Positions 43,301 to 58,300 are shown, counted from the first letter of the stretch. The stretch: DNA of 64,000 nucleotides from Dendrophyllia cribrosa (GCA_024195265.1 JAJLRJ010000004.1:4320659-4384658), one strand, 5' to 3'. The notes: generated from the letters alone by a model not told the origin. Translations and numbers: made by a program.

Positions 43301-46300
43301 TAGTGGTTTGGAAACTTGATTGTAATTAGCATTGATTTTGGCGATTGTATTCATTTGTTTTCTCTGTATTTAATGAGCAGTATGAGAATTAAGCTACATG
43401 TATATTTAACACTTAAAAGAGTGTTTCATCATGTATCCACAAATAATCAGTTTAAAAAATTTGGCTCCACTTTGCTTTTTCAACCCACTTCTCAGTGTTT
43501 GGAGATTCTGATGAAATACTACACTGTATTCCTAAATAATTAATTATTGGTTTGACATGATGTTACTTCCAACCTTCCCAATTTTAGCAATCTCATGCTT
43601 TCCCTATTTTTTTTTTTTTTTTTAATAAAATTCCCCAATTTTCAGGGGAAAATAAAGGGAAAGTCACACATCCATTATTTTTCAAGCAACAAATGTAAAA
43701 TTCAGTGGATTAACTACATGATTGTACAGTATTATTTGGTAAAACTAACATACAGTGCACTGCATATGACTGGGTTGACATCAGTTTCCCAACCAGGCAA
43801 AATCACTTGACTTAGAATCTGGACTGTTTTGACAAATACCCTTTGCTTCTCCTTTATTTAAAACTACTGTTCTGGGTCCAGTTTTTCAAAATGTGGACAA
43901 TGCTATCCACCAGATAAATCACTGTCCATCGGATAATCAATAACAAAACCAATTGAGTGGATAGATCGAGAAAGGGATATCCATCTTTTGAACAACTTGG
44001 GCCTGTTATCTTTCATACATATACATGTATATCAAACTCTTTTTTTTAATTGATAACTTGAATTGTGTTTTGTTATAAACAGTTGTCTTACTACAAAGAC
44101 CTGAACCTGGTTCGCTTGCACTAGGAAGCTGGTTTTGGGAGGCGACGCACAATGATGGATCAGCAGGGGTGAGGTCATAACCACAGCTGTCCAAACATTG
44201 TTCAATCCTTGTAAAAATAAAACCATATTAAACACACCCCCAGGGGACTTCTATGTTTAAGTGATGGGAAATGTGAAATATTGACAACCAACATCCCCAA
44301 CACTTGAATATAGAAATCCCCAAATTAAAATATTATTACTATTATTTTCGTTTTATTTTGTTTTATCTTATTTTGTAATGTCTAATGTTGTTGTTGTTAT
44401 ATTTTTGTTCTTCAATAAGGAACAACCTTACTGCAAATAATAAGCAAAAAAACAGAGAACAATATTTTCATTACAAATTAACAATTAAATGCACAAAATT
44501 TTTGAGCCTGTTAAACGACATCCTTCAGTGCAACCTTTCAATTCAAATAAAAGCTATTCAGCAATAATTTGTCTTAATTAATAATTCCTATGTAATTGTT
44601 ATGTACAGTGTATGACAATGCTGTTTTTTTTAACTCTTTTTTGTACAAAATGAAATTTGGTATTTCTTTTGAATTTTTATTTTTGGCACATTTGGGAGAA
44701 AAAGAAAATTATGTCACTGATACATGTATTTCATGTGGCCCTTATAGACCTCATTACCCTTTCATTACCAATATCAACTGTCAATTTCTTTTTAGTTTCC
44801 TTGCTGGTCTGCTTGCATTAGTTATACCATATTTATTAATTAAATTTTTAGCGTTTCCAATGCGGCGTTTATTTGAGGGCAGCGTTTATTCGAGGGCGGC
44901 ATTTATTTCAAAATCATATTTGTTAAATCACTAACAGAAACAGAAACATGTTTAAAGTTCCAATGTCTCGCTTTTTTGTACTGTACTTAATTGTTAATTT
45001 TTTCTTATAATCCTCGAATAAATGCCGCAATCTTCTGACTGGGTGCAGTGCTTATTCAAGGGTGGCGTTTATTGGTAATTTTTCTTCCATCTGCGGTGTT
45101 TAATCGAGTAAATACATTTATACGGTAGTGCTATTTGGAAGATATTTCATATTATCGTATAAATGCAGTCCATCTTTGGTGTTATTTCCTTAATATTCTT
45201 ATGATCTGTTTGCTTGGTTATACATTGATATCGCAACGAGAAATTTGATGCTGATTAGTACTCAAACTAAAAGGTTTAACTAACATTGCCTTTAAAATTG
45301 TATTTTCAGTGGTCAAGGAGTACTAGAGGTAAAGTAAATTATCACGTCTGTGACATTAGCTCAAATAATGTGGACAACTGGTTGTACAGTAAGGATGATA
45401 GCTTCCGTCTGCCCAACAATGTTAAAAAAGTTAACATCACAGCAAACTACACCATATCAATGAGATGTGCTGCAGCAGATGACCCTAAAGTAAGACAAAA
45501 TTGCAAAGAACGATTTGATGTATATGCTTACCAAGCTACAGAATTTCCAAATAAGTCGGATATTAATCCAAGAAATGGGCGGTACAGCAAAATTAGTACA
45601 GTGACATTACCTAGCAACCTCTCCAATGTGACTGCCATTCCATGGAGTATTGCAAATCTCTCACTGTTTATCGAGGCAGGAACTTCAGAAGTATTCCTTG
45701 CTATCCGAGATCAAGGAGCTTGTGGGATCATAAATTCAGTTCTAGTAACATACAGTGTTTGTCCAGAAAAAACTTTACCTGATAGTCTCATAGTGTTGCG
45801 GCAGACAATGGCTCCCACAAATGAATCTCAAATTGTCAAAGTTGTGGGCAGATGTACAGATAACTCTGAATCAACATCACAAGAGTTAGATGCTATCTGT
45901 GGAAGTAGTGGAGATTGGGTCAGAGCAGACAATGCTACAGGAGTATGTCAATGCAAACCTGGCTGGGAAAAAGTTGCCGCCGAATGTCAAGGTACACATC
46001 ATGCTGGTATTATTTATTCATATTGTAAAAATTAATTATGATTATACATACATTTCAGAAGGAGGACTCGGACCATATAAAACTGATGGGAGTGATTGTC
46101 GGAAATTTTGAAAGGAAGGTCTCTAAAAGGTCCCAGAAACCTGTTTTGTGGGTGTAGTTCACATTACTTTTACCCCTTAAGGTACGATGATCACCCACAT
46201 AACTTTTATATGGATATACATGAGCATGATGGTATTGAATGCTTTTATTGGTTGCGTCACCATTTCAGATCAGCTTCTGTTAACATGGGTAAGAATTCAA

Positions 46301-49300
46301 GTAATAATTTCAAGTAATAAGTTTTTTTTTTCTTTTAGAAAAGAAACAGTGTCAGTTTATACAACTGTATAGTGAATTGTCTGTTCACTGCATACTTTTT
46401 TTTTCCAAGATGCTCATGGGCACGAGAGCTTGCACAGAGTGCAAATCTTTTTGGGTGATCTAGCCTGCACTGGAATTTTTTTCGTTTAGCTGTGACACTG
46501 CCAAAATGTGTTTTGCAAAATAACAAAGCACAAAAGCCTTTTCTTCTAAGAGAGTTGGCTTGCATCACCCACCATCTACATGTACAGTATCTACCACATC
46601 CCCCCCACCACCCCCCACCCCCTTCCCCCTCAGAAATATAATTGTTTGCCCCTAACATGACAATGAAAAATACATGTAGAAAACAAATGCAAGGGCACTT
46701 AATGTATCAAAATATTAGTTAACTCATATAAATGACCTGCAACATTACAAGCACTGATATTTGCGAACAAGTGCATGTTAATTTGTCACCCAGGGCTAAA
46801 AAAAAAACATGCTAAAAGAGTCATGTTTATCATAAAAGCAACTTCATATGACCTGTGAAATAGATACATGTGTGTATGTGTGTGTATGTGCTAGGCAATT
46901 GGGTACTTTACAGTACAGGCCCCAGTTGTTCAAGAGGTGGATATAAGTATTAACAAAATCCTTTGTGTTATCCGCTGGATAGTGATTTATTCAGTGGTTA
47001 GCACTATCCTTCTTTTGATCAACTGGGTCCAGATAAATCATTATCCAGTGGATAAACTTTAACAAAATCCATTGTGTTATCCACTGGACAGTGATTTATC
47101 CAACCACCTTTTGAACAACCGGAGTTCAGAACAGTAAGTCATATCCAGTTGTTCTGTTGTTATGTTTTACAAACAACAAGCTTATATATATATAGTTATA
47201 TATTACATGTAATTATTATATATATTTGTTTTATATTAGTACTGTATTACAGACTGTATATAAAATTTAGTTCCATCGTCCGGGCATCGTTCATTTCAAA
47301 TTGTTCTTGACTTTAATATTGGTCCATTTGTTTAAGTCTTATGTACATGAAAGCTCCATTATGAGGTTAGCCAGTGAACAGGAGATGTAGTGCACACATA
47401 AGCTTATCTAAAAACAAAATGTTTTTTTTTTTTCAATCGTGTATTGTTAGTCACATTTAGCCTATCATTTTACAACTTATGTGCAAAAGCAATTAGGATA
47501 CTTGAGGGCCATTTATCCGGCTGGATATTTATGATAGCCTTCCAGTTCTGACAGAAATGTCAAAACTAGAGGGCAATGATTCAAAACATCAAAAGATAGA
47601 TGAACAAAAACTGTCTTACCTCCTGGCTTGTTTAACACCACGGTGTAAACAACCGAAGCCTTTCAGCGAGGGGGCTGTAATTAAAAAAAAAAAGACAGAC
47701 GAGCCATAAGATCGTATTCGCATCGGAAAATCAGTAAAACGTGCTTTGTTTGTGACCGCCATATTGGAAAACGTGTCGTCCAAATTAAACCGCTGACCGC
47801 TCCAAATTGACGACCACAAGCTGGCACACAAGCTAAAGACGAAAGGCAAAGTGATGGCCATTGAAGTCGATTTTCATGAAAGCAGATTTGAAGGGTTTGA
47901 AAACTTATTGGGAACGGTTCGAAACGGAGTCCACAAAAAGGGATTATTGCAACTTAAACCCAGACTCTCCAATGACACTTCATCTCGCGTGTTTCAGTGA
48001 GGCGCACAAAACTGAAGGATTTAATTTTTATGTCAATGACTAATAAAAGATTTTTTTTTATAGTTAATGAAATAAAATAAAATATTAACAAAGATTTCTA
48101 AAGAATGATTAATGATAATAGTAATAATAATAAAAGAGGTAACTAAGAAAAGTTCTCTGGTGAACTGTTCGCAAATGAAATAGTACTTGACAAAATACGT
48201 ACAGATGTATACGCCCGCTGTATTTTATTACTTATCACTGACAACGTGCGTTTTTGTTTTCTTATCATTTCCTTACGTAGAATGCCCACTCGGTTATTTC
48301 AAAGACAAGTTAGGAAATGCCAAATGTTCGAAATGCCCAGTAAAGAGCGTCACAGAAACAGTAGACAGGAAATACTGCAAGTGCACGCCAGGACACTTTC
48401 GCGCTCCGTGGGAGAAAATCGCAGACAACTGCACAGGTAGGGCAAGATTAAATGATATACTGATATATCTGGATTGATAACTATAAAATCGTTATCTAAT
48501 TTTCTCAGCTGGGCCGAACTTGGCCAGGGGGGATGGGCTTCTATCTGACAGAGCTACTGAGAAAAGCGGCCAAGAAAATCACAAACAAACAAACAAATGC
48601 ACTTATACTGCTTCTCAAAGCTGGTGACACTTAGTTTTGGGGTTTCCTTGGGTATCAGTCGTGATAAAGACACCACAGAAAAACAGAAAAGTACGGCTTT
48701 TTAATTTTATTGACGATCACACTTTGCGCTTTCGAAGTCATCAACTAACTCAAAAGTTCTTAGCCGAAAACTTAGAACTACATTAATACTTGTAGACGGT
48801 AGGACATTATAAAGTGACAAAGTCATTGTTTTATATGTTATCTGCAAGTATTTGTATTTCGCTTTACTCCCTCAGTATTATCGGGTCGGGTGTCTGTAAT
48901 ACGCGGACCGGATGGCAGCGGATGGCGGATGGCGGATGGCGGATAATAAAGTGCGGATATTAAAATGCGGATGATAAAATGCGGATGGAAATAAAAATTG
49001 CAAAAAATTCCTTATGACTTTTACAAAAAAAAAAAAATAGAAATATATTAATAATAATAATGACAAATAAGCAATAATAATAATGACAAATAAGCAGGAA
49101 ACAGGATCTTTATTGTTGAAACTGCATGTCTTAAAGTATTTAACAATGAAAAATTAAATTTCAACTTGCATTCGCCTTTCATGTTCTCAGATAAAGCATT
49201 TTCTATTTCACCCTATACTAGTTACTGAGCGTGAAGGGTCCATAACCCGGGATCACAAATCCCATTTCCCACACACACATTCATGACCAGCAAAGCCGCG

Positions 49301-52300
49301 TAATCAACTGGCTCGAACTCACACAAGCGTGCAAACATACATCGATTACCGTTACTCCTTGTTTTTATATTGCATTACATAACTTATGATATCGTAAAAA
49401 GTTCGTACAGGTCACAACAAGTCAATATTTATTCCAATGTTCTGAACGAAAACAAATTCAAAACTGTAACTGCAACACGAACGTAACTGTGTTTACCGTA
49501 TACACGGGGGGGGGGGGGGGGGGGGGGGGGAGCTTATATCCGGGAAGGGGACTGATAACCAAAATTTTTTCCAGGTAGATGGACCTATAGAATGGGGTAT
49601 TAAAAATTGGCCGATTTCTAGAGCGGGATATAATTTTGAATGCAATATTCTTTCAAACTGACAGGGTCCAACTTTGGAGACCGGGGCGGCATATACCCAC
49701 CTAAAACACACCCGAGTAGCACACTCACTTTTTCTTATCAACTGCATCACCTTCCTGACTCTTCAACGAACCAGATACAAACACGAATAAAAAGTCAGCA
49801 AAGATTGTTTGTGAAGCAAATTAACAGGTGAAGTTCAATCGAATTTAAGAACTCTACTAACTTACCGTTTCCTAAACACAGATTTTAAAAGCCCGTAATC
49901 GTCAGACTCGCCGGACTCCATCCTCAAACACGTGCAGACTGCACAATTGGTCAAACGTTACCTAGGGAAGGGGCTCGAAACGCAACATTCATATATTTTC
50001 TAACTAGGGTTGAGTGAGGCATGACGTGGAACTTGACAAGTTTGGACAATAAAGTTACTGTTTCGTGTCATTTTAAGTTATTTCTGTTTCTTTTCTTTCT
50101 TTTTTTTTTTTTTGTAAAAATCATAGGGATTAATTATTTTTCTATTTTTTTTTTTCTATCCGCATTTTATCATCCGCATTTTGTTATCCGCATTTTATTA
50201 TCCGCATTTTCTTATCCGCCATCCGCCATCCGCCATCCGCCATCCGCCATCCGCCGCCATCCGGTCCGCGTTTTACAGACACCCTATCGGGTCTGTGGAG
50301 TTTTTAATTAAACTTTTTTCGGGTCAATCACCCTCATTTCTATTTTTATTGTAGTTGACTTGATATTGTTTTAAACTGTTAGTGTCAAATTGTTTATTTT
50401 TTTTTTGGATCATGTAGTTTGTTTTTACAGGCGTTTTGTGGTTTTCTTAATTATTACCTCCACACGTGTTTGTAATTAATGAATCAAGAAAAGTTTGTTG
50501 TCTCGAGTCGTCAAACAATTGTCTGACGGCATCGTCCCAACCAGTGTCGTATTCTGTAGAAGATTATTTTATAGAACAAAGAAACCCACACTCAAACACA
50601 CACGAAAGATCATTAAAAATATTTTTTGTCGTTTCTTTTTCTGTTTTCCGGCAAAACTCGCACATCATCCTCTGAGATTTATGATTTGATTTAATATTCA
50701 TCTCTTTTCAGTCATCGAATATTTGTTTAAGAATTATGCATTATTTATTTTCACTGGTTTTATTTGAGCTATTTTGAAAAAAATAGCTCATTAGCAGGCG
50801 CAAAGGTTGGTTTGTGATGTTAGTATGTTTGTTAGCTTGTTTGTTTGTTTGTTTGTTTGTATGTATGTCTTGGGTTATGTCACACCAATCAGATTGCCTC
50901 TAGTATGTACACCGTGTACTATGTCAGCCAATCAAATTTTCGCTTCTAAAATGGTATTACTGAAGGTCAAAGAAGGGCACTTGACATGAATTGAAAATCA
51001 GCCATCTTGAATCTCCGCGATTGTTGCCGCAAACACTAAAAGTGTAAAGTTTTGAAAATTTGTTGCTTGGGAACTGTTCTCTAATCCCGACTGGCTTGCT
51101 AACCTGGCAATATCAAGGACATTTATTCGGAAATACCGCCTATAATGTGCCCTATGCATGAATGGTAGAATGGTCTGCGGGGGATGAGACGTCCAAAAAA
51201 TGTGGACTACGGTTACGTTCATAGGTGAGCTTATACTGAAGTATGAGTATAGTTTTATTGAAAAAACGGCAAGCCGATTTCAAATAATATGATGCGGAAC
51301 ATGAATTGTATGTTTCAAGCCTGGGTTTCAAGAGATTACTATTTAAAATTGGATTTTTTTTGTCAGACACGCTGTCTGCACGTGAAAATGTTGAACTTTG
51401 TCCTTATAGAAACTTGTCCGTGATGCATGGAGTTCAACAGAGAAAATGTAATGCAATTAATCTACAATTTACAGTATGTAAAACGTTTATCTTTCTTTGA
51501 ATTAATGTGAGCTGATGTGTAGGTTATTAATTGTATGCCTCAAGCGATTACTATAAGCGAGAAGCGACTGTATTTTGTATGAGCAGTCACGTTGTGTGCA
51601 CGTGCAAATATTGAACTTTGTCCTAGTACGTGATGAAATTCAACATGTTTTCGAGAAAACGTAATGTAATTAATTTATATGGTGCGTTAAAAAACGCCTG
51701 TTTAAAAAATATTAGTTGCAATTTACTAGGAAACAAGCAAAATTCATTTTGGATGCGCTAAGTTTCTGCTGGTCGACATTACAGGAAAAGGTGTTTGGTT
51801 CCAAATGTTAACCTCAACAATGTTCGTGTAAGTAATTCAATTAGCTTGTGGTTTTGAGTCGAAAACAATTTAATCTAATTAGTTCTGTTTCTATTTACAC
51901 GACTTTTTTGTGGAGAATAAAAACAGTTGTTTAAATAATATTAGTTCCAATTTACTAGGAGACTACATATATTCATTTTTCATGCGTTTAGTTTCTGTGA
52001 AAGACTTTTCTGGTTGACATTACAGAAACAGGTGGTTCAAAGAATTTTCGTGTCACTAATTTAATTAGCTTGTGGTTTGGAGTTGAAAACAATTTAATTT
52101 AATTAGTTTGCGTCTTCCAGGCCAAAGGAACCTTTTCCACGTGTCTTTTGTGAATAATAAAAGAAACCTTTAAAAAAAGACTAGATACAAATTTCCAGGA
52201 AATAATAAGCCTTCAATTTGGATGCATCAAATTTATGTGCAGGACTTTTCTGGTTGACATTTAATTTAATACACTCATTACTGAAACAAGTTGCTCATTT

Positions 52301-55300
52301 CACTGGGGCCGTAGTTTCGTCAAAAAATAACTCCGGAAATCCCGTGAAAAAAAGCTAGCCGAGAAACGAGAAACGGGACCCAGTTGGTTATCTCGGTATT
52401 TTTTTTGGTAGTGGGCGGGCCGGAGGATTTGAAAAACGTATATCTGCAAGCGGTTATTTGTGCGAGTTAACTTCCGCTGTTTTGTTACTTTCACCATTTC
52501 ATATCATTTAGGTAATTTTCAAAATAGCTCATGCACGCAATGCGTGCCTATGTTTAGTAAATTGCCGCCACAGGTCGCTGCGGCGACGTTTGTTTTTAGG
52601 CATGACGATTCCAGTTGAATTCACTGGAGATACCGTATTGATTTCGCTTCTTGTTTTCATTTGGACCTGACTTATTTCGTTCTCAGTTTACAGTAGATGG
52701 CTAGAGAATTAAGATCCTAAGGCAGGCTATTTTTTGTAGTAAAACAAAACACGAGGGAACAAAAAGTCCATACAAAACCACTGAATCCAAATGAGACAGA
52801 CTCGGTGCCTTATCTTTGTGGCATTTTACAGCCAATTCATGCAAAAAAGAAATATTTGATTACAATCGTAGCATAAATTTCGTCAGTTTTAATTATGACA
52901 CTTGAAAGCGCTTGTTTGCTTTTACCAAATCATGTTTCTTATCCAGCAGTCTCCACTCCGCACAAGACAACGGTAGTTTCGATTCCCGTTTTCGACTTTT
53001 ACGGTATACAACTTTGTTCATATTGTCGTGTGCTGAAGTTATTTGTGACGGAACTTTCCCGATGCATATGGCACGCTTCGAGTCCGGAAATTTGTTTTCA
53101 GTAGAAAACAGACCTTCTTATTCAAGAGAAATGTACAGACATGGTTTCACAAGAAACCGCATCGTTTTCTGTGCGGTTCTGCCTTTTGTTTACACCGCTA
53201 AACACATGAAAGAAAACGTGTCGTTTTGACCGAACTTGAATGGTAGATATTTTCTAAAACATAACGCTTTAATATTCCATGCGCCACCAGACGTCTACCA
53301 GTATAGAGCCAAATCCGGGCAGGTAACACTTGTATGGGATCAAAACGGACCGTCTCCGGCCTCTGTCAGTCAGCAACGTCTTTCTGTAATTTCGCTGAAT
53401 ATGATAAAAACTGTTTCGAGTAAACAACACTTGGAAACCACATCATGTAAAATACAAGTATGCGATTTTGAGCTACTGAAAACGTGCCGATTTGAAAATT
53501 TTGTTAAATATCAGTCAGATTTAATTTCAAGTTCCTGCGAGAAGTGTTTAGTACACGTACAGTAGCTCCGCGTGTGCGTTAAAGGTTAATGGAAAACATG
53601 CATGAACTGCCACGACGACTTTTCCATAGTTCTATTTTGACAAGAAAGCTGCCTTGTTTTTATGAACATATAAACGATAGCAAGCACAGGCAGCCCAAGC
53701 GTAATGTGCGAGCCACATCAAATTACAGATTCGTAGCCGGTACACAGTAATGAAATATAGATAACACATGTAATACGATTTGTGACGGATCGAGAAGCGA
53801 TAGAACATAGAAACTGAATCGAAAATATTACACAATAAAGTCTTTTTACCCTTGTTTTATTGTCCCTTGGTGTGTCTTGATCGGTTTAAATGCATTTTTA
53901 CCACTTTTTAAACCGGTCAGGACACACCAAGGGACAATAAAGTAAAGGTAAAAAGACTTCATTGTGTAATATTTTCGATTTTTCTATCGCTTCTCGATCT
54001 GTTACAAATCGTATTATTACCTATTTTTCATTACTGTGTACCAGCTTCGAATCTGTAATTTGATGTGGCTCACACACTACGCTTGGGCTGCCTGTGTGAA
54101 GGAATAATTCACGCAACACTCATGATATGTATTGTTGATTGTAGTTAATTCAAAATGGCGCAAATCCGCCACCAATTTGAGAAAACCCTGGAGACTTCAC
54201 TGCTGTCGGCACATATACCGTTTGTGCTTTTGACGTCTCACCTTTCTTTGCGTTACATTTTATTTCTACGTTATCAACACGCCAGAGGTTCGCCTCAACC
54301 CGTCATCGATTCAGGCCATTTCTTTTCTTATTCTGAGCCTGGCCAAGCGTACTCGCATTCTATCTTTCGTTTCCACCTCTCAAACTAACTTTTCTCTTTC
54401 ACTTAAAAGTTACACGAAGTAAAATTTATTTCACACCTAAGAGTAAAATTAGGAAAAAAGGTCAGAGTGGTGTATGTATTGAACCCGAATCGTTCGCTTC
54501 ATGACTAATATATAGATTACTTCATGGGCAGTGCGCGCGTACGGCGTTTACGCACGAGTTGGTGATGTATCAGAAATCGAACGAGTGAGCGCAGCGAACG
54601 AGTGAGATTTCTGATACGAGTGCGTAAATGCTGTACAAAGCACTGCCCATCCTGTAATTTGTTTATTTTATACATACTGAGATTTTATGCCAAGGTATGT
54701 TTTATTTATTTTTGTCTCGGAAATAAATAGCTCTGGGATAAATTTCTTTGACGGGCAGAGTCTCAAACAATCAAGTAGTGAGAATACAATTATAATTAAA
54801 AATTGTACAGAATCGATCGGAAATCATAAAGAATGTTCACCTCCTCGTCTCTTAAAGTGCCCCTGTGATCAAATTTTTTATTTTCATTTTTTTACATTTT
54901 CGTGTACAATTAGACTTTCTTACTCATCTTGCCAGATTTCAATTCATTACGAACATCAGAAGTCATTTTATTTTAACATTTATTTCCAAGAATTTACGGC
55001 CGCCATTAATCAACCTTGTTCCAAGGCTTGGTTGCGAATGGGACAAAGTGACGTCAACGACTCAAACATACCTCACGAGTTGAAATTATAATAACAATAA
55101 GTATTGAAAATCACGCGAAAAGCAACAAAAACTTGGGACTTGTTCTTCGTGCAATTTTCGATGCTTATTGTTATTATAATTTCAACCCGTGAGGTATGTT
55201 GAGTCTTTGACGTCACTTTCTACCATTCGCATCCAAGCCTTGGAACAAGGTTGATTAATGGCGGCCGTAAATTCTCGGAAATAAATGTTAAAATAAAATG

Positions 55301-58300
55301 ACTTCTGATGTTCGTAATGGATTGAAATTTGGCAAAATGAGTAAGAAAGTTTAATAATACACGAAAATGTAAAAAAAAAATGAAAATAAAAAATTTGATC
55401 ACAGGGGCACTTTAAAGCTTCGGCTGCGTTTGGTTTGTTTCCCTTGCCTTCTTTTTTCAGTTGTTTGCTTCAAGCTTCCAGACATTTTCTTGCTTGTTCA
55501 AACGCTTTGTCTTCAATAATGCTCACAGGGTATTTAAGCTTACTTTCTTTCAAATGCGGGTTGAAACTCGAAATCAATCCTCGAAATTAAGGCTTGAAGG
55601 CTGGTAGTCTTCGCCGTCTTTTCTTTTAACACTTAAAATAAATTCGCGTACGTACTTGTTGAGTTCTTCTAGTTGAATTTCTTGTTGTTGTTGTTGTTGT
55701 TGTTTCGCTCTTCTCTTTTAAGAATACGCCGGGTTAGTAGATTAACATCTCTTCGCGTTTTCGCTCGAGTGTTTTTGTTTTCATGCTCTTGAATGTATTC
55801 TTCAATTGGTTTTTCCAAGGACATAAATCCGGAACTTTCAGTCATCTTTTGAGTTTTGAAAACAGAATTAAAAGTTCAAGCAAATATTTTTGTGAATGAA
55901 AAGTCTAGCGCCAGTGACAGTGGAAGCGCCTTTGAATATAGTGATATGTTTTGACAGGTGCTTTGTGATTGGACGAAACGCTTTTCTCACGTGTGAGAAA
56001 GTCGTTTCGCCATTCGGATTGGCTGCGAAAATTCCCGAACGGGGTTTTCACGTGCGAAATTCTATCAGAAAATCTCAGTATGCATAAAATAAATCCAAAT
56101 TTTCTACACCAACGAGGAAAAAAAGGAAAAGGTCAGAATGGTGTATGCCTTGAACCCGAATCGTTCGCTTCATAACTAACATCCAAATTCACTACACCAA
56201 CGAGGGCTAGCTGCCTGGTTCCGGTTAACATCGTTCAAAAAGTGGATAGCGCAGCTATTGTTCTATCCGCGGGATAGTGATTTATCCGGTGGATAGCGCT
56301 ATCCACTCGGCTTTTGAACAGCCGGGTCATGGAGCTGTAATTTTTTACATATTTATAGAATTACCCATAACAATAAATGAAAGCTAACCGTTTTCAAATC
56401 AGTGTTTAATCCTAATCACTGTAGATCAGTGCTAAACCCCAAAACGCTCTTCTTTGCTTAACCGAAGCTCTATTCTCTCAGTTCTCTGTCTAATAAATGG
56501 GGTTCTGTTCTCGTGTGCGTTAGTAATATAACGATAACGAATACTACGTTGTGTAAACCACATACGGTGTCCAACGTCAGTTTGAGACATGGGAACGTCT
56601 GTTAACCCATTCAATAGTGTCCCAGTCCAAGCAATTTGCGCAATGTTATCGTTGCATCTAATCCATATCCATCCTGTAACTGTTCCTCTAGGTCTTCCAT
56701 CAAAACCAAGACATCTACGAAACACGGCCAAGAATCAAACAAACGTTAGTCTATCCTGGGCGCACCCGCATCGCTTTGGTGGGCGAACTGACTTGTACTA
56801 CGATATAGAATGCAAGATCGTGTGTCGCAAAGACCAAATAAGCTGCAGCCAAGACTGCGGTTCACAAGTAGTCTTCCTGCCCAGACAAAGGAATTTAACA
56901 CACACCAAGGCAACCGTTACGAACCTGTTTTCAGGGACGACGTATAAATTCAGGGTTTATGCGAAAAATGGCGTCAGTGGGTCAGCGGAGAAGGAAGGCT
57001 TCACATCGAAGTTTGCGGAGTTAGACGTTACAACACTTGAATCAGGTATAACTGGACAGTGGGACCTCGGTTTATAGTTGGTTGGGACACGAACAATCCC
57101 CGTCCACAAGAGAGCATAAGTTCTGTGTTTACTCACAAATATTGCTTTCACATAAGGCAACAGTCCTCCGTCCCCGCGCGACCGTTGCTTTATACATGCT
57201 TTAGTTGGTGAGAACAGCTTTATTTTGAAAGCTTATGAGTATTTTTGCTTTCTTACGATTGTTATTTTTTCCCTGTTTCCACCTTTTTTTCTGTCCTCCA
57301 TCCACCTCGCCTCCCCCCACCCTTCCTCTCCCCCCGTTTTTCCGTCCCTCGCCATCTGTAAGAAGAAACTCGACCTGCTGTACTTTTATTCTGTCTTCCT
57401 TGACCCTCTTTTCTGCTTCTTTCGTAGACTTTGTAACATTAGGGAACTGTGTTTTTCTTTTTCCAGCTCCTGGACAGCCGATAGTGACAGTACAAAGGAT
57501 CGACAGCACGACTATCCGCGTGTCATGGAAACTAAAGAACGGAAATAAAGGCATCCAATACTTTCTGGTGACTTATTACCCATCAAGAGATGAGAGTGAC
57601 AAGCAAACAAAGAACACAAGCAAAACAGAGCTCATAATCAGCGGACTCAAACCTGACGCTGAGTATGAATTTGTGGTGCGTTTAGTTTTATTATTTGAGA
57701 AGAGCTTTCTTTGTTGTAAATCAGATGAAAAGAACTGTCTGTCACTTGATGTTAAGGAGCTATGCTTTTGCTAAAGTCTGGAGGTGATTTCCTACGAAGA
57801 AAATATTTATCCCCTTTTATACTGTTAAAGCCAAATCTTTAATTGTGCCATGTACTTTGTCTTCGGTAGCTGTTTGTGCGAGATATGTTATAATAAACAA
57901 AAACAACAACAATATAGCGGTCATATTGCAACTCCATTATAATTGCCATCTCCCCTTCCCTCTTTCACTAAGTAGGAAACATAGGAAGATAAAAGTTTGA
58001 ACTCACTTCTCGTTACACGGTACATCTCTTTTAGGTCAGAGCAAAGAACAGCATGGGATTTGGTCCTGAAAGTGCAGAAGCCAAAGCTAAAGGCAGCGGA
58101 ATTGGTATACACCATCATTTTTTTTTTATCTTAACCCGTCTAACCCTGGAGCGTTTAAGACAAAGTGATGTGTTCGTTGTTTGTTCGTTTTGTTTTGTTG
58201 TTTCATAAAAATTATCCAATATTTCCACTTGGCGCAGAGTAGTCAAATTTGATGGTAATTTCCGCAATTTTGCATGCAAAGCGGCATTGTTAGAACAACA

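Noticed and set aside
44006..44235. Minus-strand ORFs over gene B exon 2
   Set aside because: They are shadows of the plus-strand exon, which matches the Eph ligand-binding domain and the required phase.
52895..53565. Overlapping plus-strand ORFs in gene B intron 4
   Set aside because: Several overlapping frames of similar length and no known motif, consistent with chance ORFs.
54687..55402. Paired ORFs reading MIKFFIFIF on both strands
   Set aside because: They come from the two arms of the 561-bp palindrome and are not genes.
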